A stretch of DNA of 64,000 bases from Aquimarina pacifica. Lineage in GTDB: Bacteria > Bacteroidota > Bacteroidia > Flavobacteriales > Flavobacteriaceae. The DNA is taken from positions 1 to 64,000 of the forward strand of contig NZ_JACC01000027.1 in NCBI RefSeq assembly GCF_000520955.1, in the 5' to 3' direction. Shown here piece by piece: positions 20,101 through 29,493 of the stretch (position 1 is its first letter; every line of letters begins with the position of its first letter). The notes under the pieces are model-generated. The model ran no database searches and was not told the origin of the DNA. It saw only the letters and a list, made by a program, of their open reading frames with translations. A program made the position numbers and the translations under genes.

Positions 20101-22977
20101 CTTTCATCTGCCATAAATTTCTCTTCTAATGAAGAATCAAAAACAACAACCGTAACTTCTAATGTAGAGTGGACAGTTTCAGAAAACAACTCATGGATAT
20201 CTGTGGACACCAATAGCGGATCTGGTAATGGCTCTATTACTATTACTACCGCAGAAAACCTTGAAACCTCAGAAAGAAGTGGATTAATTACTGTTTCGGG
20301 AGCTGGTATTACCAAAACAATTACTGTTACTCAAGCAGGTTTTACTATTCCTGGACTCTGTACTGAGGGGACTAATTTATCATTGACAGCATCAATAGCT
20401 AATTTTAGTGATGAAGAAAACTCTACTAATACCGTTACTAATATTCTAGATGGAAACCCAGGTAACCGATGGTCTGCAGAAGGATTTCCGCAATATGCAG
20501 TAATTGATTTAGGAAGTGATTATAATATCAATGAAATTAATTTGACTCCTTATGAAAATAGAGCCTATCAATTTACTGTAGAAGGATCTTCGGTTTCGGC
20601 AACTTCTGATTTCTTTACATTAATAGATGCTTCGGATAATACATCAGGTGGAGATGTAATTAATAGAACTTTTCCAGAACAATCAGCTCGTTATGTAAAA
20701 CTAACTATTACAGGAGCATCTGGTTATACTGGATCATGGTCCTCGATTATAGATTTTGAAATCCTCTGCGCAGGAGCAACTCAAACCGATAACCTAACAG
20801 TATCGGATGTTTCAGAATTTCCTGAGACTGGTGAAACACAAACAGTAACAGTTACATCGAATGTTGATTGGACAGTTTCAGAAAACAGCTCTTGGGTCTC
20901 TGTGAATACCAATAGTGGATCTAACAACGGATCTATAGAAATTACTGTAGATGAGAATACATCTACAAACACACGTACTGCTGATATAACTGTTGAAGGT
21001 GGTGACATTACCAGAACCATTACTATCACACAAGCAGCAGCTACCATTGATGATATACTCACAGTATCCGCTGTTTCTGAGTTTTCGGCTGATGGAGAAA
21101 CACAAACGGTGACAATCACTTCTAATATTGACTGGACAGTTTCAGAAAACAGCTCTTGGGTCTCTGTGAATACCGATAGTGGATCTAACAACGGATCTAT
21201 AGAAATTACTGTAGATGAGAATACGTCTACAAACGAACGTACTGCTGACATAACTGTTGAAGGTGGTGACATTACTAGAACCATTACTATCACACAAGCA
21301 GCAGCTATCATTGATGATATACTCACAGTATCCGCTATTTCTGAGTTTTCAGCCGATGGAGATACACAAACGGTGACAATCACATCTAATATTGATTGGA
21401 CAGTGTCAGAAAACGGCTCTTGGGTCTCTGTGAATACCGATAGTGGATCTAACAACGGATCTATAGAAATTACAGTAGATGAGAATACATCTACAAACGC
21501 GCGTACTGCTGATATAACTGTTGAAGGTGGTGACATCACCAGAAACATTACTATCACACAAGCAGGAATAAATATATCAGAAGGTTGTACCGAAGGAACC
21601 AATTTATCCTCTAGTGGTTCAATTATTGACTTTAGTAATGAACAGAACTCTGAACATACAGTTGATAACATATTGGATGGCGACCCTGACAATCGATGGT
21701 CTGCAGAAGGATTTCCTCAGTATGCTGTGATTGATTTAGGAGACACTTACAACGTAAATGAAATTAATTTGTATCCGTACAGTGATAGAGCATATCAATT
21801 TTTGGTAGAAGGTTCATTAAATTCTGCAACTTCAGGATTCGAAACATTAACAGATGCAACAGATAATACTGATGATGACTCTATCATAAATCGTAGCTTC
21901 ACATCCCAAACAGTTCGATATATCAAACTGACTATTACGGGAGCTTCTGGATATACTGGATCTTGGTCTTCTATTTCTGATTTTCAAGTTATCTGTTCTG
22001 GAATCATAGTACCTGAAGAAGTTTTAGAAGTCTCTTCTATATCTGATTTCTCATCAGAAGGAGAAAATCAAGAGGTTACAGTCACCTCAAACCTTTCCTG
22101 GACTATTACAGATAGTACAAATTGGATATCAACTACTCTCACAAGTGGATCAGAAAATGGTTCTTTCGACATAGTTGTTGAAGAAAATACAGAAGCTAAT
22201 GAGCGTACGGGTACTGTAACAATAAGTGGAGGAAATTTAACTCGAACGATAAACATTACTCAAGATGCTGCCGAACTCAATAGTAATTGTACCGAAGGAT
22301 CAAACCTAGCTATAAATGGGGTTATTGTGGACTATAGTGACGAACAAAATTCTGAACATACTGTTGATAACATTATAGACGAAAATCCAGATAACCGATG
22401 GTCTGCATCAGGATTTCCTCAATATGCGGTGATTGATTTAGGCGATTTGTATAATGTAAATGAAATTAATTTGTATCCATACAGTGATAGAGCTTATCAG
22501 TTTTTGGTAGAAGGCTCACAAAACTCTTCTACTTCTGGTTTTGTAACATTGACAGATGCAACATCAAATACAGAGGGAGGTTCTATAATAAATCGTAGCT
22601 TCGCACCTCAGTCAATGCGTTATATTAAACTCACAATTACAGGAGCATCAGGATATACTGGGTCTTGGTCTTCTATTTCTGATTTTGAAATTTTATGCTC
22701 TGGTATTACTGCTAGTAGCAACCCTATTTTAGAAGAAAGTACTGCTTCTATTAAATCATACCCTAATCCAACAAATTCATTTATCAATATAGAAATCGAA
22801 GGTTATTCTGATGCGAGAGAAATACAGATATTCTCTACATTAGGCCAATTACTTCATACTTCCAAAATTGAATCTAGAATTAACACAATCGATGTAAGCC
22901 AATTCAAAACAGGAATATATTTGATCGACATAAAAGGGAAAAAGAATCTTCCAATAATAAAGTTTAGTAAAAAATAA
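17194..22977 (+). CDS. Secreted multidomain alginate lyase: PL6 + PL7 with BACON and F5/8C modules
   Basis: A 1927-residue exoenzyme. Order: signal peptide (to about 45); PL6 right-handed beta-helix (45-490) with the expected catalytic Lys268 (NEIITNKS) and Arg289 (LRHG); two BACON domains (533-615, 620-704); PL7 (710-963) with RSELRE (Arg794) and YFKAGAYTQ (from 923); BACON (967-1049); F5/8C (1054-1194); three nearly identical BACON domains (1198-1457); F5/8C (1461-1604); BACON (1609-1691); F5/8C (1695-1839); type IX sorting domain (1852-1927, SYPNPT at its start). It should cleave alginate outside the cell. The PL7 box that normally reads Q(I/V)H is QIK here (Lys838). No SusC/SusD pair is nearby, so this is not a classical PUL. 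A terminator follows directly. Confidence 0.93.
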   Translation: MKTHFNEFRGSHHMAANSSLLKLVNAQTLLFLTFLFFITPKTANATDYTISSDDEFNDLSLSAGDVVTWANGTYSDQSINFINASGTASNPIILKAETPGGVIFTGESRLFFAGDYLIVNGFYWNGGEGASDHISFRRNGSDSDFGNNCTIRNCAFNNLYTEEPGKSRWIVLYGTNNIVENCSFVNKLSAGACILVELAYQGTTIPAHTIRSNYFYNITPKDTFSTNSGDCEAIRIGVSEFQAISAQVTVENNYFKEADGENEIITNKSADNIFKNNTFRNCRGSLVLRHGSGALVDSNFFLGEGKAKSGGIRVTDRDHVIINNYMQDLSNDGDVWNNAITLVGGGESSGGSGNGYQNVDNVLIAFNTIYNSDDPIHYNDRNSYDPTGVIAYNLVYGATGTDLITGDISGTGSGIEYVGNIMGGSTIGVTSGGITEAIETFTANGEIVKPISTGIAANAGGNDYAATVNTDIEGRTRPNSNMDVGAHEVSGGTGNVIYSPITDNQVGDNIGSCFLDASGNTLSTCGDTGTSDILLVSSASDFSADEETQTINITSNLSWNASDDSSWISITPTSGSNDGSISITVSENTSTSDRSGEITVTGGSLTRTINITQLGVEDATEILTISSPTDFSANGGTQTLSITSNLDWTLSENSSWLSTSTTNGSNNATVNIIASENTSSSSRNATVTVSGGDITRSFTVTQEAASNSSLAPSSILPDLAYFKITYPLDINGDDYEGVEYNDREDPDIKAHEVRDLVDYVPSTPFSEYFYVEGNEVVFKAHCAGALSSANAYPRSELRETIDGNDEFWSFDDEQELNATFRVTHLPNIKQEVCMLQIKGDSSEEVFRLEYRADDDDELLHVTINEDDNQDDYQNIMDYSLNDVIKARMYINDGRVYIELDNLNVSGPNGEWNYDFDSAYGGGYFKAGAYTQSSIWEEKNKAGDEEPDAYGEVRFSELRLGTSVPEDYLELSSAINFSSNEESKTTTVTSNVEWTVSENNSWISVDTNSGSGNGSITITTAENLETSERSGLITVSGAGITKTITVTQAGFTIPGLCTEGTNLSLTASIANFSDEENSTNTVTNILDGNPGNRWSAEGFPQYAVIDLGSDYNINEINLTPYENRAYQFTVEGSSVSATSDFFTLIDASDNTSGGDVINRTFPEQSARYVKLTITGASGYTGSWSSIIDFEILCAGATQTDNLTVSDVSEFPETGETQTVTVTSNVDWTVSENSSWVSVNTNSGSNNGSIEITVDENTSTNTRTADITVEGGDITRTITITQAAATIDDILTVSAVSEFSADGETQTVTITSNIDWTVSENSSWVSVNTDSGSNNGSIEITVDENTSTNERTADITVEGGDITRTITITQAAAIIDDILTVSAISEFSADGDTQTVTITSNIDWTVSENGSWVSVNTDSGSNNGSIEITVDENTSTNARTADITVEGGDITRNITITQAGINISEGCTEGTNLSSSGSIIDFSNEQNSEHTVDNILDGDPDNRWSAEGFPQYAVIDLGDTYNVNEINLYPYSDRAYQFLVEGSLNSATSGFETLTDATDNTDDDSIINRSFTSQTVRYIKLTITGASGYTGSWSSISDFQVICSGIIVPEEVLEVSSISDFSSEGENQEVTVTSNLSWTITDSTNWISTTLTSGSENGSFDIVVEENTEANERTGTVTISGGNLTRTINITQDAAELNSNCTEGSNLAINGVIVDYSDEQNSEHTVDNIIDENPDNRWSASGFPQYAVIDLGDLYNVNEINLYPYSDRAYQFLVEGSQNSSTSGFVTLTDATSNTEGGSIINRSFAPQSMRYIKLTITGASGYTGSWSSISDFEILCSGITASSNPILEESTASIKSYPNPTNSFINIEIEGYSDAREIQIFSTLGQLLHTSKIESRINTIDVSQFKTGIYLIDIKGKKNLPIIKFSKK
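20800..21565 (+). repeat. Three tandem 264-bp repeats encoding BACON domains
   Basis: The GATTGGACAGT-type block recurs at 20866, 21130 and 21394, exactly 264 bp (88 codons) apart. The copies are nearly identical over most of their length, while the other BACON domains of the protein are strongly diverged. This points to recent in-frame duplication, and the array could change copy number. Confidence 0.9.
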
Positions 22978-22996
22978 CGTACTAAACCTATATCAA

Positions 22997-23037
22997 AAAA
23001 ACCGGGTAGTTTTTATGACTACCCGGTTTTTTGTTTT
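22997..23037. terminator. Terminator between convergent genes
   Basis: A 14-bp stem (22997-23010 with 23018-23031) and seven-base loop, flanked by A and T tracts, directly after the alginate lyase stop. It could serve both the lyase and the convergent M23 peptidase gene. Confidence 0.9.
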
Positions 23038-23134
23038 TTTAAATTGTCTTATCCTGAAATAGCGTTACAATTAAATGTTATTTTATGGAATCAAGAGATT
23101 CAAATTACCTACCTAAATTGAAACTGATCAAAAA

Positions 23135-23950
23135 TTAATACCCTCTCATATATTTCTTCTTTTCTATAAGCTCTACTGCTTCTTCCCCCTTCCCTATCAG
23201 AAACTTTGTCTTAAGAGTTTCTCTTTTCTTTAATCTCTGAAAAAACACTGTAAAATGTAAATGAGGTCCTGTAGCCCAACCTACATCTCCGCTTAACCCA
23301 ATTAACTGACCTATTTTCACATTAGCTCCCACTTTTACTTTAGCACCATTCTGTTTGAGATGTGTATATTCGGCAAAGGTTCCGTCCTCATGATAAACAA
23401 GAATATAATTATTATATTTTGCGCATTCTGATGTAGTACACCTTTTAGTATAACTTTGCTCAACATCTACTACAACCCCTCCTCTTGCAGCATAAACTTT
23501 TGTGCCAATAGGCATTTTGAAATCTAATGAATTTTCATTCTGATGAGAAACAGCCCCATTATAACCTTGCGAAAGCCAATAATCTTCACCTTTGGGAAAT
23601 GGTAAATAATATTTAAAATCATCATCATATTTTAAACGATTATGGTCCCCAAAATTATATGTTGATTCGAACCCTAGTTTAATCCTCTTTCTTGCATTTA
23701 CAATTTCCAAAACAGTAATTATATGCCCTTTGGTTTTTTTTGGTACTACAAAGACTTTATCATTACCGTTACTGGAACTAAGATTTTCTAGTCTTAAGTT
23801 CATTTCGACGGATACTGGAGTTACTTCATCATTGTCAGCCAAAATCACATATCCAGTTTTGGTTTCTTCATAATATAGACGAAAGTTCTCTTGTGAGAAT
23901 GTAATAACAGAAAACAAACTGAAAAGAAGAAAAAGACTACTATTTCTCAT
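23135..23950 (-). CDS. M23 family metallopeptidase (LytM-like)
   Basis: A 271-residue exported protein. A signal peptide (residues 1-20, ending VITFSQ) is followed by a beta-rich domain and an M23 domain from about 120. Its zinc site is formed by HQNENSLDF near residue 136 and GPHLHF near 230. M23 enzymes cut peptide bridges in peptidoglycan, and both metal motifs are intact, so activity is plausible. It is transcribed towards the alginate lyase terminator and is separate from the downstream barrel gene, with a gap of more than 200 bases. Confidence 0.9.
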   Translation of the reverse strand: MRNSSLFLLFSLFSVITFSQENFRLYYEETKTGYVILADNDEVTPVSVEMNLRLENLSSSNGNDKVFVVPKKTKGHIITVLEIVNARKRIKLGFESTYNFGDHNRLKYDDDFKYYLPFPKGEDYWLSQGYNGAVSHQNENSLDFKMPIGTKVYAARGGVVVDVEQSYTKRCTTSECAKYNNYILVYHEDGTFAEYTHLKQNGAKVKVGANVKIGQLIGLSGDVGWATGPHLHFTVFFQRLKKRETLKTKFLIGKGEEAVELIEKKKYMRGY

Positions 23951-24176
23951 TATTTTTATTTTATCGTATTAAAACCATCATTTTTTAAATAATGACAAAT
24001 AAGATAACAAAAAATATGCCTAGAATAAGAAATATTTGATTTCTCGCACAATAGCAAGCGTATATCTACAGTAAAATTGACCAAAAATATATAAAATACA
24101 TTACAGCAAATAGGAGCAAGAACATTCTTAAAATTTTATCTTTTGCCCTTTCTATTTTGTGTATTAAAACAGATAA

Positions 24177-26003
24177 TTAATAATCGAACTTATAAGTAGC
24201 ACCTCCTAAAACCTGTAACCCTTGTACCGGAAAATTGACCCATTGCTCATAATTTTGTCCTGTAAGATTATTGCCCTTTACAAAAAAGGAAAGTCTTTCA
24301 CTTAGGCGATATCCCAAATTAACATTGGCATCAAAATAAGAATCTAACACGGTAATAGGTTCTGAAAAAGCAGTAGGTGTAAATTGATTATCAATATCCT
24401 TTCGTTCTCCTACATGAAATAGTTGTGCTCCAAAAAACCAATTTTTATTGACTTGATAGTCCAAAAACACTGTAGACTTCATTTCAGGTAAATTCCATGG
24501 CTCTTGTTCATTCTCCATTGTATAATCAAAAACTTCGACAGATGCTCCCAAAAAAAACTTTTTATTAACCTCTACATTTAATTCTCCATAGGCTTTTATG
24601 GTTTTTACATTGTCATAACGATATGCAAAAGAGTTACCATGATCAAATCCTGCTAACTTTAGCAGCGGCACACTATTAGAAACAAATAAGGGCTTGCTAT
24701 TCTCGATATTATAACTTCCTTTTATGTTATACCCCAATACATCTGCTATTTTACCTTTTAACCCTATATAAGCATCATATGGATTATCTGTGGGTTGTAT
24801 AGTCATTGTCGGAGAAACAAACGGGTTTTCTTTTACGGCATCTCTGTACGTATTTTGCCTAAGCATTCCTTCTAATCCACCGTATACAATTACATTATCA
24901 TCTAACAACCTATAAGATGCCGTTATTTTTGGATAAATTAAAAGGTCATTATCTGCTTGCTGCGTATTTACACTATACACAAGCTCTGCTCCTAGAATCA
25001 ATGTTAGATTATCTCTTAACACCTGAAGGCTGGGATGTACACCAAAATTTATGACCTGGTAGTTATTTATTACACCCACAGTAATCTCTCTATCAAAAGA
25101 CCCCTTAAGAAAATCAACCGTTGCCTTTGTAGTAATTAATTCATGGCCCATCTCAAACTCCATCGTAGGAGCGACGACCAAATGACTTTCTTTAGACTTA
25201 AAAGCATCTCTAAAAAAACTAAAGTCAGCTTCAATTCTCTTAAAATATAGTTTATTAAACTCAAACTTACCTCCTAGTTTTGCTCCAAAGTAACTTTGTT
25301 GAGGGTCTATAGCTTCAATTTCTTCATCAGATAAAATTGGGGTTTCAGGAAGCCCATACCAGTTATACAATTTATGCTCTATCCCCGCCTCGATACCATA
25401 TGTATAATCTCTGGTTCTTGAGGTATAATTAAAATCCAAAAAAGTATTGTAATACTTATCTTCTAATTTTACATCTTCTATTCCTCCTTGAGAGGAATTA
25501 TGATGCAAGTAAATTCCTGCATTATCCGACCTATTGATCTGAAAATTACTATAAAACTCTGCCAAAACAGATGTAAAACTCCCTAACCCCAAAGTAGCAT
25601 AATTATCATAAATCTTTATAGGTTTTGGTTTATCTATATTAGCTGCCTTCCCTTTAATCGGAGTATATGTAGAAGCTACCGGAACAGAAAAAATACTATA
25701 TCGTAATTCTTTTTTTTGTTGCGTAATAGAATCATTAAGAACAGGAATAGATTTTACTTTAAAAGCATCACTTATGGTTGGGGTGTAAGCTTTAACAATC
25801 ACCACACGCTCTGTATCTAGTGTTTCATTTTCATTATCTTCTTCTTGCCCAAAAGCAGACATACTAAAAAAGACACCTAACAAGAAAGAAACAAGGAACC
25901 TGTTATACTGCACCTTACTAAAGGTTTTTACCAAAAAAATTGCTAAATATTTTTGATATTTGTTTGAAAAGAGAATAATATCCTTTTTAAAATATATCGA
26001 CAT
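24177..26003 (-). CDS. TonB-dependent-receptor-like outer membrane beta-barrel
   Basis: A protein of about 608 residues. After a hydrophobic signal near residues 34-52 (FLVSFLLGVFFSMSAFG) comes a short VVIVKAYTPTISDAFK segment, then alternating aromatic strands throughout, closing with a final barrel strand GGATYKFDY. It resembles TonB-receptor barrels but has only a rudimentary plug. The frame is open to 26072, but the ATG at 26003 lies 28 bases after the stop of the TPR gene and avoids overlap. The pairing of such a barrel with a TPR protein of about 1000 residues is common in flavobacteria; the cargo is unknown. Confidence 0.78.
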   Translation of the reverse strand: MSIYFKKDIILFSNKYQKYLAIFLVKTFSKVQYNRFLVSFLLGVFFSMSAFGQEEDNENETLDTERVVIVKAYTPTISDAFKVKSIPVLNDSITQQKKELRYSIFSVPVASTYTPIKGKAANIDKPKPIKIYDNYATLGLGSFTSVLAEFYSNFQINRSDNAGIYLHHNSSQGGIEDVKLEDKYYNTFLDFNYTSRTRDYTYGIEAGIEHKLYNWYGLPETPILSDEEIEAIDPQQSYFGAKLGGKFEFNKLYFKRIEADFSFFRDAFKSKESHLVVAPTMEFEMGHELITTKATVDFLKGSFDREITVGVINNYQVINFGVHPSLQVLRDNLTLILGAELVYSVNTQQADNDLLIYPKITASYRLLDDNVIVYGGLEGMLRQNTYRDAVKENPFVSPTMTIQPTDNPYDAYIGLKGKIADVLGYNIKGSYNIENSKPLFVSNSVPLLKLAGFDHGNSFAYRYDNVKTIKAYGELNVEVNKKFFLGASVEVFDYTMENEQEPWNLPEMKSTVFLDYQVNKNWFFGAQLFHVGERKDIDNQFTPTAFSEPITVLDSYFDANVNLGYRLSERLSFFVKGNNLTGQNYEQWVNFPVQGLQVLGGATYKFDY

Positions 26004-26031
26004 ATAATATAAATCGTTTAATAACTGATTA

Positions 26032-29000
26032 CTACTGTTCGGTTTGAATTGATGAGTTTGTCTTTGCTTCATTGGCTTTAATCACCTGCAATTCGATACT
26101 TGCCTCATCAACCACCTCTGGGTAATCCGTGAAATTTTTAATTACAGTTTCTAAAATATAAGTTGCCTGATAGGCATCGTTAAGCCCATAAAAGTTTTTG
26201 GCCATTAACACCAATCCTTTGCATCCAAAAAATCGATACCCTGGAAAATCTTTAGAGAGTGTCTGGATAACATTATTAGATGCCTTGTAATTTCCTTCTA
26301 AATTCTTAAAATATGCATCATGATATAAGGCTTCAGCAGCTAATTCACCAGTTGCAATTTTTTGCACTTCAGCATATGCGCTTTTTGCCTTTGACATATT
26401 AGAAGTTTGCATAGCTGCTCGTGCTATAAAAATCTGAGCATCGCTTTTTACATCATTCTGAATTTTTGCATTGGTCAAAACCTTATCGGCATATTCAATT
26501 GTTTTTTGATAATCCCCTAATTGGTAATAACACTTCATTAAGTTAGTTTGTGCAAAAATTATATTTTGGGGGTAATCAGCATATTGTTCTAGACGTTCTA
26601 ATACAGGAATTGCGTTTTTATATGTACTTGACTCTAGATATATCTGCGATAATCTAGCTAGCGCTCTCTCTGTAAATTCTGTCCTATCTTTTTGCAATAC
26701 ATACTCATAATGTGGGATCGCCTCATCAGTATTTTGATTCTTAAAATATAATTGAGCAAGATAAAAATGCCCCTTCATCGCATGCAACCCAGTCGGAAAC
26801 TCATTTAAGTATTTTTTAAAACCAGTAATTGCTCCCTTATCATTACCATCTAAAAATTGTTTTTCTGCAGCCTCATAAGAAGTGTTATCCAAATCTGCAT
26901 CACTAATATCAACAAAACTTAAACCTTTTACCCAAGATGCGTATTCATCTGTTCTTCCTAAGTCTACATAAATAAGTCGAGCAGTATTTACAGCTTGTAT
27001 TGCTTCATCAGTACCTGGATATTCGGCTACTACTTTTTTAAATTTTGCTAATGCATTTTCTCCTTTATCTCCATTGTAATAAACCAGCCCTTGTTTTAAT
27101 AATGCTTTAGGAACATAGGAGCTTCTTGGCATATCATCAATAAGACGATTATAAGCATCAATACCTTGTTGTATTTTATTCTCAGAAATATAAACATCTC
27201 CCAGAGTAAACATTACATCGTCTCTATACGTGGATTCTCGATATACTTTTAGGAACATTTCGAGGTTCTCAATCTTTTGATCATTTTTATCTATAAAACC
27301 ATAACTAATAGCCTTCTGATAATGCGCATAATCAGAGTTTGGTCCATTTTTTTCGATTACCTTATTGTACGCTTCTAGAGCTGGCCAATATTTACTCGAA
27401 ATAAAATGGCTATCCCCTAATCTCAAATATGCATCCATCAATTTGATCTCATCAACTCCGCTTTTTTTAGAAAACGCATCAAAATTATCTGTAGACTTGG
27501 TATATTGTTTTAGTTTAAAATTAGTGTAACCTAAATGATATTCGATATCGGCATATTCCTTAGTTAGGTATGCGCCATTACTATTTACATACTCCTCAAA
27601 ATTTAGTAAGGCCTCTTCAAAATCTCCCAAAACATAATAACTTTCTGCTCTCCAAAATAAAGATCTAGCGATAAAAATAGGATTAATACGTTCGTTTAGG
27701 GATTTATTAAAATATACAATTGCTCGCTCATATTGATTTGACAGATATAACTCTAACCCCCTATAAAAAGCAACTTTTTGATACACTGATCGATCACCAT
27801 AATTATTGTTCCCCTCAAGAAGGTTCATTGCTTCTTTATAGTTCTTAGATGTAATATATGAGCTAATTAAAAGTTCCTTAATCTCGTCTTCATGCTCAGT
27901 ATCAGGATATAATTTTAGGTATCTCAATAATACATTTGGCGTACTCTCAAAAGAATTCCCAATTTCATACCCTAATTTAGCATAGTTATAAAGTGCATCT
28001 TCTTTGATTTTTCCTTCAAAATCCATTTCTGATGCATTCTTAAATGCATTTAATGCCTGTTGTTTTTGGTCTGTTTTTAAATAAGACTCTGCAAGATGGT
28101 AGTATGCATTTTGCGCAGGAGCATTTCTACCATCAACTATCTTATTAAATTCTGAAATTGCATTTTGATAATCTCCCTCCTTATAGTAGGCATATCCCAA
28201 ATAATAGTAATCTGTATTATTCCATTTTCCTTTTCGTCCTTTGTATTCTTTTAGATAAGGAATTGCATTTTTATAATCTTCTAGATTAAAATAGCTTTCT
28301 CCTATAATCTTATTTAATTCAGATTTTTCTAATGATTTAGATTTTGGTAATTGCACAAGCCCTTCTTCTATTGCCCCCCTAAAATTACCAGATTTAAAAT
28401 TCATATCACTCTGAAAATAGGACAGGTTTTTATTATACTCGTCCATATCTCTAACCTCATCAAATAACTTATCTGCTTCCCTATAATTATCTCCTTCATA
28501 AGCAATAAAACCAAGATAATATTTTGCTCTTGCACCATATTTGGGCGAATCCTGTACCCTAACTAAGAATTTCTTAGCCTCGTTAAACCGTTGTATTTTA
28601 AAATATGCATATCCATTATTAAAATCATAGAGTTCCTTTTGAAAACGATTTAGATTACTCGTATCAACCTTATCATACCATTTACGGGCATACGCATATT
28701 TTCCATTATCAAAATAATACGTAGCAGCATCCATATATGCCGCATTACGCTTTACACTTGTTGGATATTGTCTAACAAAATTTTCTAGAAGTTGATCTGC
28801 ATCTCGTTGATTTAACCATACTGCACAATTTGCAATATAATAGGTACACTCTGCATCAATATTTTCGTCTTCGGATGCATCTCTTACTTTATCAAAAAGA
28901 TTTTGCGCAGCAAGAAATTGCTTATTATTATATAATTCTAATGCTTGATTAAAAAGCACTAAATCATTAGTGTAGATGGCAGATTGTTGTGCCGTAATTG

Positions 29001-29049
29001 ATATTGACACACCAATTACGAGAAGCATCGAATAGATGTAATTCTTCAT
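26032..29049 (-). CDS. Large TPR-repeat periplasmic protein
   Basis: A 1005-residue exported protein with a signal peptide (residues 1-20, ending SISITAQQ) and TPR-type helical repeats along its full length, such as the YYLGYAYYKEGDYQNAI unit near 285. TPR solenoids of this size usually scaffold envelope complexes. It lies directly upstream of, and in an operon with, the TonB-receptor-like barrel, so the two proteins probably act together at the outer membrane. No catalytic domain is seen. Confidence 0.88.
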   Translation of the reverse strand: MKNYIYSMLLVIGVSISITAQQSAIYTNDLVLFNQALELYNNKQFLAAQNLFDKVRDASEDENIDAECTYYIANCAVWLNQRDADQLLENFVRQYPTSVKRNAAYMDAATYYFDNGKYAYARKWYDKVDTSNLNRFQKELYDFNNGYAYFKIQRFNEAKKFLVRVQDSPKYGARAKYYLGFIAYEGDNYREADKLFDEVRDMDEYNKNLSYFQSDMNFKSGNFRGAIEEGLVQLPKSKSLEKSELNKIIGESYFNLEDYKNAIPYLKEYKGRKGKWNNTDYYYLGYAYYKEGDYQNAISEFNKIVDGRNAPAQNAYYHLAESYLKTDQKQQALNAFKNASEMDFEGKIKEDALYNYAKLGYEIGNSFESTPNVLLRYLKLYPDTEHEDEIKELLISSYITSKNYKEAMNLLEGNNNYGDRSVYQKVAFYRGLELYLSNQYERAIVYFNKSLNERINPIFIARSLFWRAESYYVLGDFEEALLNFEEYVNSNGAYLTKEYADIEYHLGYTNFKLKQYTKSTDNFDAFSKKSGVDEIKLMDAYLRLGDSHFISSKYWPALEAYNKVIEKNGPNSDYAHYQKAISYGFIDKNDQKIENLEMFLKVYRESTYRDDVMFTLGDVYISENKIQQGIDAYNRLIDDMPRSSYVPKALLKQGLVYYNGDKGENALAKFKKVVAEYPGTDEAIQAVNTARLIYVDLGRTDEYASWVKGLSFVDISDADLDNTSYEAAEKQFLDGNDKGAITGFKKYLNEFPTGLHAMKGHFYLAQLYFKNQNTDEAIPHYEYVLQKDRTEFTERALARLSQIYLESSTYKNAIPVLERLEQYADYPQNIIFAQTNLMKCYYQLGDYQKTIEYADKVLTNAKIQNDVKSDAQIFIARAAMQTSNMSKAKSAYAEVQKIATGELAAEALYHDAYFKNLEGNYKASNNVIQTLSKDFPGYRFFGCKGLVLMAKNFYGLNDAYQATYILETVIKNFTDYPEVVDEASIELQVIKANEAKTNSSIQTEQ

Positions 29050-29493
29050 TTAATTAAATGAGTTTAGAGTTATTTATTTCGATCCAATATAAATCGATCA
29101 AAACAGAACAACAATTTAATGAAACTCAAGGTAAACCTTGTTTTGTTTGAGTAAATATCTTTTCCCAGTAGATGATTTATGTGTTAAATATCGTCCAATT
29201 TATGCTATATTAACGTAAGTTTTTAAAGATAATTACATTAAGAAATTAGAATTATGAATTCTTTAGTATGCAATCAATTAAAAAGGACAAAATTGAAAAT
29301 ATATAGTAACTAAGTAATTTATTTAGTAAAACAAGAGTATACAAAAACCATTTATTTATAAAAACCTAAAATATTTATATCAAAAAAAGGTTATTAATTG
29401 GTATTAGTTAAAAACTATTGCTTTGCTAAAATATTTATACCAGAAAACTTTTTACTTTTACCAATAACTATTAATAATTTAGAATCATTACTT
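29050..29493. other. Divergent promoter region between the TPR gene and ftsE
   Basis: This 444-base AT-rich region must hold promoters in both directions. A one-mismatch box (TATATTGG on the minus strand near 29086) faces the TPR gene. Short frames such as that at about 29254 (18 codons) have no supporting features. No RNA gene was recognised. Confidence 0.4.

Noticed and set aside
20800..21565. Regular repeat spacing considered as a CRISPR-like array
   Set aside because: The repeats are 264 bp, in frame, and translate to protein domains; there are no short repeats with unique spacers.
20781..21692. Minus-strand open frame of 303 codons
   Set aside because: It is antisense to the tandem BACON repeats, and its own repeats follow from the 264-bp period. 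It has no domain, promoter or terminator of its own.
29254..29312. Short frame of 18 codons upstream of ftsE
   Set aside because: It does not match the micropeptide family and has no promoter box or terminator.
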